Positions 5,694 through 10,399 of a stretch of 10,399 nt of DNA are shown piece after piece. Each line of letters begins with the position of its first letter. Position 1 is the stretch's first letter. The stretch comes from DASYHS01 sp035998295. GTDB lineage: Bacteria; Pseudomonadota; Alphaproteobacteria; Azospirillales; Azospirillaceae. The notes under the pieces are model-generated. The model worked only from the letters and a program-made list of their open reading frames with translations, was not told the DNA's origin and did not search any database. A program made the translations under genes and the position numbers. The DNA lies in assembly GCF_035998295.1 (NCBI RefSeq), contig NZ_DASYHS010000222.1, positions 1 through 10,399 on the forward strand, given 5' to 3'.

Positions 5694-6514
5694 TCAGCCG
5701 TGGGCGGCGCGGGCGGCCAGGGCGAAGTCGATCAAGGCGCGCACCTTCGGCGAGAGCTGCCGTGACGCCGGATAGAGGGCGTAGAGCTCCCGGCCCAGCG
5801 GACGCCACCCGTTGAACGCGATCTCCACCAGGCCGTGCCCCAGCTCCCCGGCCACGAGCCCGTACGGGAGATAGCCGATGCCCAGGCCGCGCCGGACCGC
5901 CACGGCGCCCAGGCGCCGATCGGGGGCGTGAGCACGCAGGCCTCGCCGCCGAGCTGCCGGGGATGCGACAGGCCGGCGAGGCCCGGCCTGTCCGCGACGA
6001 AGCCGCGGGCCGCGCACAGGACATAGGGCACCGGCCACAGCCGTCGCGCCACGTGCCGGCCCTCCGGCAACGGGCTGAGTTGGAAGGACACGTCGATGCC
6101 TTCCTCGACCAGGTCGGGCGACCCGTTGGTCAGGCGCAGATCGAGCCTCAGCCCGGGATGTGCCGCCGCGAAGTCCAGGAGGTACGGGCCGAACTCCGCG
6201 TTGCAGGCGTAATGGGGCGCGGTCACGCGTAGCGTGCCGCGCAGCTCGCCGCCGTTCGCAGTCACCGCATCCGCGGCCGCGACGATCTCCGCGACGGCCG
6301 CACCGCAACGCTCGGCGAAGGCCCGGCCGTCGTCGGTGAGGCTCACCGCCCGGGTGGTCCGCTTGAGGAGCTGCACGTTCAGCGTCCCCTCCAGCGAGGC
6401 GACGCGGCGGCTCACGGTGCTGACCGGCATGTTCAAGCCGCGGGCGGCGGCGCTGAAGCCGCCGGTCCGAACCACCTCCAGGAACACCGCGACGTCGTCC
6501 AGCCCCACCGGCAT
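5694..6514 (-). pseudogene. LysR-type transcriptional regulator, disrupted by frameshift and likely internal deletion
   Basis: The start at 6514 (MPVGLDDVAVFLEVV) has GGGAG 7 nt upstream and gives a normal N-terminal winged-helix domain (residues 1-60, with GGFSAAARGLNMPVSTVSRR), then the effector domain up to GGEACVLTPPIGAW near 5920. Beyond this the frame turns into Trp/Arg/Ser-rich nonsense. The proper C-terminal half of the effector domain, RRLGAVAVRRGLGIGYLPYG through LIDFALAARAAHG with a TGA at 5694-5696, lies in another minus-strand frame. Joining the two gives about 272 residues against a usual 295-300. The stretch that normally links CVLTPP to GLGIGYLP in LysR proteins is short by roughly 25-30 residues, so a deletion rather than a single-base indel is suggested. 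The divergent reductase gene is the expected target. An assembly error is possible but would not explain the missing residues. Confidence 0.8.
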
Positions 6515-6553
6515 TATCCCGCTCCCGGAAAACAGACTTCTTTTTTACCGGGA

Positions 6554-6582
6554 TTATCCTGTCCGGCAAGCCCTCGTATCAT
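6554..6582 (+). promoter_or_regulatory. Candidate promoter of the reductase gene
   Basis: TATCAT (6577-6582) matches a -10 box at 5 of 6 positions, with TTATCC (6554-6559) 17 bp upstream as a poor -35. Transcription would start near 6589 and include the tandem repeat in the leader. ATTATCC occurs twice (6513-6519 and 6553-6559), 40 bp apart, which might reflect regulator binding in the divergent region. Confidence 0.3.
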
Positions 6583-6606
6583 TCCGCCACGACAACGGCC
6601 GCTTCC

Positions 6607-6674
6607 GGCGGCGGTCAGGGCATCAGCCGCCTTCGGCGGCGGTCAGGGCATCAGCCGCCTTCGGCGGCGGTCAG
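6607..6674. repeat. 28-bp tandem repeat, 2.4 copies, each with a 6-bp hairpin
   Basis: Two identical 28-bp units (6607-6634 and 6635-6662) start GGCGGCGGTCAGGG and end CATCAGCCGCCTTC. A partial third copy, GGCGGCGGTCAG (6663-6674), follows. Each junction makes a stem GCCGCC-TTC-GGCGGC. The array ends 14 bp before the reductase ATG, so it would lie in the leader of the mRNA. Confidence 0.9.
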
Positions 6675-6688
6675 ACAGGACATTCCCT

Positions 6689-7672
6689 ATGAAAGCTTTG
6701 GTATTCGATCGCATCGGCTCGCCGCTGGAGGTTCTTGAGTTGCGGGACGTACCCCGCCCGACGCCCCGGCCCGGCGAAGCGCTCGTCCGCATGGTCTCGT
6801 CTTCCATCAATCCCGGCGACTTCCTGTTCGTGGAGAACCTCTATCCCGAGCCCAAGAAGCCGGCCCTGCCCGGCCAGATCGCCGGGGGCCACGGCGCCGG
6901 CATCGTCGAGGCGGCCGGGCCGGGCGTCTCGCTGGTGGAGCCCGGCACCCTGGTCGCGTTCAGCTACCGGGACGCCTGGGCGGAATATGCCGCCGTCCCC
7001 CAGGAATGGCTGATCCCGCTTCCCGCGGGGTTCGACCCCGATACGGCCGGCCAGATCGTCAACCTGGTCACCGCGTGGGACCTCCTGGACCAGTCCGGCG
7101 TCGCAAGCGGCGGATGGCTGGCCGTAACGGCAGGAAGCTCCACCGTGAGCACGCTGGTCCTGCAATACGCGAAGGCGTGCGGCGTGAACGTCATCAGCAT
7201 CGTGCGCCGCAGCCAGGCCGGCCCGGACCTGAAAGCCCTCGGCGCCGCGGAAGTGATCGACCTGTCCGTGCCGGGCCCCGGGGTCGCGGAGCGGGTCCGG
7301 GACATCACCGGAGGCATCGGCCTCCACGGCGTCGTCGACAATGTGGGCGGTCCGCTGCTGGGCGACCTGGTCCGCAGCACCGCGCTCGGGGCCCGCGTCA
7401 TCATCAACGGCGGGATGAGCGCGGAACGGTTCCAACTGCACAATTTCGACGTGCTGATGAACCTCGTGGAGATCAGGCCCCACGTCTACCGCTTCTTCTT
7501 CGACCCGCCGGGGACGGAGCACCGGCCGTTCCTCGACCGGCTCGTAGCGACCTCGCAGAGCATCGGCATCCAGGCCCCGGTAGCCGGACGCTTCCCTCTC
7601 GAGGACTTCCGGACCGCGCTCGAGCTGAGCGTCGCACGCCCCGGCGAGGGCAAGCGCCTGTTCCGGATGTGA
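6689..7672 (+). CDS. Zinc-independent medium-chain dehydrogenase/reductase (quinone/enoyl reductase-like)
   Basis: A 327-residue protein of normal MDR length. The GroES-like N-terminal domain is MKALVFDRIGSPLEVLEL, VRMVSSSINPGDFLF and GAGIVEAAGPGVSLVEPG. The Rossmann cofactor domain has GGWLAVTAGSSTVSTLVLQYAKACG, with small residues in place of the usual GxGxxG, as in some enoyl/quinone reductases, then ALGAAEVIDL and VVDNVGG. The cysteine-rich zinc ligands of alcohol dehydrogenases are missing, pointing to an NADPH:quinone or 2-enoyl reductase-like enzyme in the cytoplasm; the substrate is unknown. ATG at 6689 has AGGA 8 nt upstream. It is divergent from the broken LysR gene (174 bp apart), a classic regulator-target pair, so its control may have changed when the regulator decayed. 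A hairpin overlaps the region just after the stop. Confidence 0.9.
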   Translation: MKALVFDRIGSPLEVLELRDVPRPTPRPGEALVRMVSSSINPGDFLFVENLYPEPKKPALPGQIAGGHGAGIVEAAGPGVSLVEPGTLVAFSYRDAWAEYAAVPQEWLIPLPAGFDPDTAGQIVNLVTAWDLLDQSGVASGGWLAVTAGSSTVSTLVLQYAKACGVNVISIVRRSQAGPDLKALGAAEVIDLSVPGPGVAERVRDITGGIGLHGVVDNVGGPLLGDLVRSTALGARVIINGGMSAERFQLHNFDVLMNLVEIRPHVYRFFFDPPGTEHRPFLDRLVATSQSIGIQAPVAGRFPLEDFRTALELSVARPGEGKRLFRM

Positions 7673-7675
7673 AAA

Positions 7676-7697
7676 GGGGCCGCCTCGCGGCGGCCCC
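7676..7697. terminator. Strong bidirectional terminator between convergent genes
   Basis: GGGGCCGCC (7676-7684) pairs with GGCGGCCCC (7689-7697) around a TCGC loop, a 9-bp GC stem. On the minus strand it is followed by TTTT, making a good intrinsic terminator for the exported-protein gene ending at 7716. On the plus strand it begins 3 bases after the reductase stop and is followed only by GTT. Confidence 0.78.
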
Positions 7698-7715
7698 GTT
7701 CCTCGAACCGTGCCG

Positions 7716-8174
7716 TTACTGCTTCTGCTCGGCCGGATAGTTCTCGACCGCACCGACGGCGTCGGTCTGCGGCAGCGGATCGATGCGCACCAGGGCCTCC
7801 GCGCCGGCCGGGGTCTCGACCAGGGCGAAATAGCTCTCGCCGAGTTTGTCGATGTCGATCAGCCGGCTGAAGCCCATCTCGCCGAAGCGGTTGAGCAGTG
7901 TCGTCTGGACCAGTTCCAGAGTGGTCTGCTCGTCACCCTGCCGCTCCCGGATCCGCGCCTGCGTCTCCTCGCTGAGCGGGAAGCGGTACAGGGGGATCGA
8001 CTCCGCCTGGCCGGCGAAATCGCCCGACGGCTGCCCCATCTCCGAAGGCACGGCCGCGCCCGGCGTGGTGCCGACCGGCCCGCCGTCCGTCGTCTGGGCC
8101 AGGGCGGGGGCGGCGCCGAGCGCCGGCAGCAGGATGCAGGCGGCGGCAAAGGTCGATGCGATGTTCATTTTCAT
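7716..8174 (-). CDS. Small exported protein with PepSY-like C-terminal region, function unknown
   Basis: A 152-residue protein with a clear signal peptide (MKMNIASTFAAACILLPALG, cleavage likely ALA-Q after residue 26). A low-complexity Gly/Pro/Thr linker (27-60) leads to a globular part from about 62. The segment LLNRFGEMGFSRLIDIDKLG, then SYFALVETPAGAEALVRIDP, has the helix-strand-strand layout and terminal VxVDP-like motif of PepSY-type domains; this is a resemblance by eye, not a firm assignment. ATG at 8174 has GGAG 9 nt upstream. In-frame ATGs at 8189 and 8168 are alternatives, and the choice does not alter the mature protein. It ends 18 nt before a strong terminator. It lies 152 bp downstream of the EF-hand gene on the same strand but has its own candidate promoter. 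Confidence 0.82.
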   Translation of the reverse strand: MKMNIASTFAAACILLPALGAAPALAQTTDGGPVGTTPGAAVPSEMGQPSGDFAGQAESIPLYRFPLSEETQARIRERQGDEQTTLELVQTTLLNRFGEMGFSRLIDIDKLGESYFALVETPAGAEALVRIDPLPQTDAVGAVENYPAEQKQ

Positions 8175-8245
8175 TGCTCGAAACTCCATGTCAGTGGCGT
8201 ATCGGGGATGGTCTCGGGGGTTGTCCCGAACCTGCCGGTAAGACC

Positions 8246-8270
8246 AACCGGAACGGGAACGGGCAGTTCC
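8246..8270 (-). promoter_or_regulatory. Possible general-stress (EcfG-type) promoter
   Basis: The minus strand carries GGAAC (8270-8266), 16 bp, then GGTT (8249-8246). This is close to the alphaproteobacterial EcfG pattern GGAAC-N16/17-CGTT, with one mismatch in the second box. It would start transcription about 65 nt before the exported-protein start. The motif is short and GGAAC is common in this DNA, so the call is weak. Confidence 0.27.
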
Positions 8271-8326
8271 GAAAACGGCTGTTTCGGGTGCGCCGCCCCG
8301 CCGGCCGCCGGGAAATACCCCTGCCG

Positions 8327-9655
8327 TCAGAACAGCCCTTCCTCCTCGTAGAGCGAGGACGACGACGACCATTCGTCGGAACCGACGACGCCATCGCCAT
8401 CGTCGTCCCAGCCGGCGTGGGTCGCCTCGTAGAACTCGGTCTCCTCGAACCAGCCGCTGTCGTTCGCGTCGTAGCGCTCGAACGTGCCGGCCTGCTCGAC
8501 GCCGGTCGTGAACTCGTCCTCGCTCAGCGACCCGCTGCGGTCGTCGTCCCAGTCCTGGAACAGGCCTTCCTCGTCGCCGAACCAGCCGTTGGAGCGCTCG
8601 AACTCGCTCCTGGTCACCTGGTTGTCGTCATCGGCGTCCCAGGTCGAATACAGGTTGGCGGCGAACTCGTCGCTGCTGACGCGCTGGTCCTGGTCCGTGT
8701 CGAAGCTCTCGTACATCCCAGCGGCGGCGGCGCGCTCGCGGAACGCCCGGCGGTCCAGCCCCCGTGCCCCGTTCTCCCGTACCCCGGCGTCGGCGACGCC
8801 GGTCCGGGTCGTGAGGCCGAACTCCGCCGAGGTGACCGCTCCGTCGCCGTCGGCGTCGATCTGCTCATAGAGGCCGGACCGGCCGAGCGCGGTGCGGAAC
8901 TCGTTCCTGGAGATCCGGCCGTTGCCGTTGCGGTCCCATTGCGAGACGTCCAGGTTGAGGTCCTCTTCGCCGAAGTAGTGGTCCATTCCGCGGTCCCACT
9001 CGGCGACGCTGAGCATGTTGTCGTTGTTGGTGTCGAACTCCGGGTAGAGCGCCATGGCCAGTTCGCCGACGCTGAACTGGGCGTCGCTGTTGGCGTCGTA
9101 GGGCGCGAGATTCGTGGCGGAGTTCCACCCCTGCGCCGATACCGAGCCCTGCGACCGGGCCATCGCCGGACGGTTGACGTCGAGCGTCCGGCCGCCATAG
9201 CGGACGGCGTTGGCCTGGAGGATGATCCGCTGCCCGCCGATCGTGACCGGCCGGCCCCGGACGGCAAGCTGTTCGCCCTGGCGCAGCCTGATCCCCAGCC
9301 TTTCGGTGCCGAGGTCGGCGACGACCCGGTTGCCCTGCTGCGTCCGGAGCAGGACCAGCGTCGCCGGCCGCTCGCTCCCGCGCACCTGGACCCGGCGGAC
9401 GTCCTGGATCGTGCCTCGGACCTGGCGATATTCCATCGGTGCCCGCTGGGCCTGGGCGGACTGCGCCGCCTGGCCGCGGTCCCCGGCCTGGTTGCCCTGC
9501 TGGCGCTGCGCCTGCTCCTGATTGCCCTGGGACTGATTGGTCTGGCCGGGCTGCATCTGCGCCTGGTTGCCCTGGGCGTAGGCGCCGCCGCCGAGAGCCA
9601 GCGTCGAGACCGCCACCATCAGGGCGAATCGGGTCATACGGCGTTCATGGGTCAT
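8327..9655 (-). CDS. Exported multi-EF-hand protein with an N-terminal beta-rich (OB-like) domain
   Basis: A 442-residue protein. It has a signal peptide (MTRFALMVAVSTLALGGGAYAQ; cleavage after about residue 27) and a Gln/Asn/Gly-rich linker (28-72). A beta-rich domain spans about 76-162 (VRGTIQDVRRVQV, LVLLRTQQGNRVVADLG, LAVRGRPVTIGGQRIILQAN), with an OB-fold-like strand pattern. Nine canonical 12-residue EF-hand loops start at Asp187, 208, 241, 267, 319, 340, 370, 396 and 417 and end in Glu at position 12; examples are DADGDGAVTSAE and DDDGDGVVGSDE. A decayed tenth unit probably sits near residue 293, since loops 4 and 5 are 52 residues apart, twice a 26-residue step. Nine loops imply multivalent Ca2+ binding in the periplasm or outside. 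AGGAGAG lies 7 nt before the ATG. It begins 87 bp after the acidic-repeat gene and may share its transcript. Confidence 0.92.
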   Translation of the reverse strand: MTHERRMTRFALMVAVSTLALGGGAYAQGNQAQMQPGQTNQSQGNQEQAQRQQGNQAGDRGQAAQSAQAQRAPMEYRQVRGTIQDVRRVQVRGSERPATLVLLRTQQGNRVVADLGTERLGIRLRQGEQLAVRGRPVTIGGQRIILQANAVRYGGRTLDVNRPAMARSQGSVSAQGWNSATNLAPYDANSDAQFSVGELAMALYPEFDTNNDNMLSVAEWDRGMDHYFGEEDLNLDVSQWDRNGNGRISRNEFRTALGRSGLYEQIDADGDGAVTSAEFGLTTRTGVADAGVRENGARGLDRRAFRERAAAAGMYESFDTDQDQRVSSDEFAANLYSTWDADDDNQVTRSEFERSNGWFGDEEGLFQDWDDDRSGSLSEDEFTTGVEQAGTFERYDANDSGWFEETEFYEATHAGWDDDGDGVVGSDEWSSSSSLYEEEGLF

Positions 9656-9676
9656 GATTTTTCTCTCCTGGATCGG

Positions 9677-9704
9677 GATGTCCGGGGGGTGATGTCCGGG
9701 GGGT
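9677..9704. repeat. 14-bp perfect tandem duplication in the EF-hand gene leader
   Basis: GATGTCCGGGGGGT occurs twice in direct succession (9677-9690 and 9691-9704), ending 22 bp upstream of the EF-hand start. Because it is so close to the ribosome-binding site, copy number could influence leader folding. A simple slippage duplication is equally possible. Confidence 0.85.
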
Positions 9705-9742
9705 GCCGGATAAGGTTCAGGCGGGTGCGGACACTCGATCCG

Positions 9743-10123
9743 TCACCACCAGTCTCCCCATCCCCCCTCTTCCTCGAAGTCGTCGCCGTAATAGGCTCCG
9801 ACATCCTCCTCCTGCTCGCCGAAGAGGCCTCCTTCCTCCTCCTCGCCGAAGGCCTGCTCCTCCTCGCCGAAGCCTTCCTCCTCGCCGAAGGCCTGCTCAT
9901 CCTCGCCGAAGCCTTCCTCTTCGCCGAAGGCCTGCTCCTCTTCGCCGAAGCCTTCCTCTTCGCCGAAGGTCTGCTCCTCTTCGCCGAAGCCTTCCTCGTA
10001 TTCGGCGTAGGCTCCCTCGTCCTCCCACCACTGCGCGAAAGCGGTTTGAGGCGTGGCGGCCAGAATAATGGCAGTGAATCCGGCACTCACTCCCATCAAG
10101 AGATGCTTTTTCAATCCGGGCAT
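9743..10123 (-). CDS. Exported, highly acidic protein of four 13-residue repeats
   Basis: A 126-residue protein. The signal peptide (basic start MPGLKKH, hydrophobic core 8-24, cleavage AFA-Q after residue 30) is followed by QWWEDEGAYAEYEE. Four exact-length repeats of GFGEEEQAFGEEE follow (residues 45-96; variants Thr52 and Asp75), and a tail EEGGLFGEQEEDVGAYYGD ends GGWGDWW. The mature protein has almost no basic residues, about 40 percent Glu/Asp, regularly spaced Phe, and Trp pairs at both ends. No known family was recognised. The composition suggests an unstructured or metal-binding polyanion in the periplasm or at the surface. GAGGGGA lies 7 nt before the ATG. It lies 87 bp upstream of the EF-hand gene on the same strand, and both proteins contain an EEEGLF/EEGGLF motif, hinting at a related role. 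Confidence 0.85.
   Translation of the reverse strand: MPGLKKHLLMGVSAGFTAIILAATPQTAFAQWWEDEGAYAEYEEGFGEEEQTFGEEEGFGEEEQAFGEEEGFGEDEQAFGEEEGFGEEEQAFGEEEEGGLFGEQEEDVGAYYGDDFEEEGGWGDWW
9836..9991 (-). repeat. 39-bp in-frame tandem repeat, four copies
   Basis: Four 39-bp units encode the 13-residue repeats of the acidic protein. Copies differ mostly at GAA/GAG and GAC/GAG codon positions, so the amino-acid pattern is kept while third positions drift. The unit is itself built of two related halves, GFGEEEQ and AFGEEE. Copy number can change in whole units without breaking the frame. Confidence 0.88.
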
Positions 10124-10214
10124 TTCTATATCCCCTCTGTCATGTCAGGATTGTTGTTGACCCGCATGCCTCAGCAATACCGGTCACCTCCCAACAGGTT
10201 CTTCAGCTGGTGAT

Positions 10215-10234
10215 TACCCTGTCCAGACAGGGTA
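10215..10234. promoter_or_regulatory. Perfect 20-bp palindrome, probable operator
   Basis: TACCCTGTC (10215-10223) and GACAGGGTA (10226-10234) are perfect inverted arms around CA. It lies 92 bp upstream of the acidic-repeat gene, in the gap after the end of the next minus-strand gene. ATACCGGTC occurs on both sides (10177-10185 and 10234-10242), the second overlapping the palindrome edge. The arm length suits a dimeric helix-turn-helix regulator. No clear -10/-35 pair was found around it. Confidence 0.55.
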
Positions 10235-10283
10235 TACCGGTCGTATAGGCGAGACAGAGAGGACACCGGGGCGGACGGGCCCG

Positions 10284-10311
10284 GGGCCGGCCGCTAGCCG
10301 GCGGCCGGCCC
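10284..10311 (-). terminator. Hairpin spanning the stop codon of the right-edge gene
   Basis: GGGCCGGCCGC (10284-10294) and GCGGCCGGCCC (10301-10311) form an 11-bp perfect stem. The loop and arm edge contain the TAG stop of the minus-strand gene. There is no T run after it, so it is a strong structure but not a canonical intrinsic terminator. Confidence 0.45.
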
Positions 10312-10399
10312 GTTCGCGGACGCCTTGATCCAGACCGGGGTCGCGGGCCGGAACTCGGACTCTCCCGTGAGCAGCGGCGCCACCTCCGCCTCGTAGGCC
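10294..10399 (-). CDS. 3' end of an unrecognised gene (runs off the right edge)
   Basis: The last 34 codons of a minus-strand frame read AYEAEVAPLLTGESEFRPAT and then PVWIKASANGPAAG, ending in TAG (10296-10294). The mixed composition with Trp, Tyr, Phe and Glu looks like real coding sequence rather than a shadow frame. The tail is too short to assign a family. It shares strand with the acidic-repeat gene 170 bp downstream, but a hairpin at its stop codon separates them. Confidence 0.55.
   Translation of the reverse strand, partial: AYEAEVAPLLTGESEFRPATPVWIKASANGPAAG

Noticed and set aside
6607..6674. CRISPR array
   Set aside because: The repeats are directly tandem with no spacers and number only 2.4 copies.
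8269..8287. Hairpin CCGAAA/TTTCGG as terminator after the EF-hand gene
   Set aside because: Only 6 bp, half A-T, 40 nt past the stop, with no T run on the minus strand; it also overlaps the possible EcfG box.
8156..10213. Long plus-strand open frame of about 685 codons opposite the EF-hand and acidic-repeat genes
   Set aside because: It is the antisense of two genes with signal peptides and conserved motifs. Its Leu/Ala/Glu periodicity at the end is only the complement of the GEEE repeats.

Overview
The window is GC-rich, densely coded chromosomal DNA. Family content suggests an alphaproteobacterium, perhaps of the Rhodospirillales/Azospirillales type: a TerC gene and a YbhL/BI-1 gene sharing a leader of a kind described in alphaproteobacteria, a stand-alone rodA, PRC-barrel and EF-hand exported proteins, and an IS3 remnant. 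The lineage is inferred from gene content only, not from a marker gene.

Layout. 1-272 (-) is the 5' end of a TerC/Alx-type membrane protein, with a structured leader and candidate promoter at 276-407. 704-790 (+) is a tiny one-helix membrane protein, followed by 843-1913 (+), a membrane-anchored endonuclease/exonuclease/phosphatase-fold enzyme. 1965-2093 (-) is a relic of an IS3-family transposase. 2261-2743 (+) is an exported PRC-barrel protein, 2888-3226 (+) an unrecognised small membrane protein, and 3416-4561 (+) rodA. A 13-bp hairpin separates rodA from the convergent BI-1/ybhL gene (4632-5354, -). That gene has a leader of about 235 nt and a promoter at 5598-5627. 5694-6514 (-) is a LysR-type regulator broken by a frameshift with an apparent internal deletion. 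It diverges from a medium-chain reductase (6689-7672, +) whose leader carries a 28-bp tandem repeat.

The right end holds three minus-strand genes, each with its own signal peptide. They encode a small exported protein with a PepSY-like tail (7716-8174), a 442-residue protein with nine EF-hand loops behind a beta-rich domain (8327-9655), and a very acidic protein made of four 13-residue repeats (9743-10123). A perfect 20-bp palindrome lies upstream of the last. The window ends in the 3' end of another minus-strand gene (10294-10399) that I do not recognise.

How the parts may work together. The strongest new signal is that the terC and ybhL genes, about 5 kb apart and not homologous, share one leader element: 17 and 12 identical bases at the same 15-nt spacing. 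In both, the same follow-on hairpin forms from different bases, and the conserved 5' block can pair with a downstream segment, which for terC lies on the ribosome-binding region. This suggests a common cis-acting RNA controlling two membrane proteins linked to ion and pH homeostasis. The EF-hand and acidic-repeat genes look like an envelope cation-binding cassette; a functional connection between it and the BI-1/TerC pair is only speculation.
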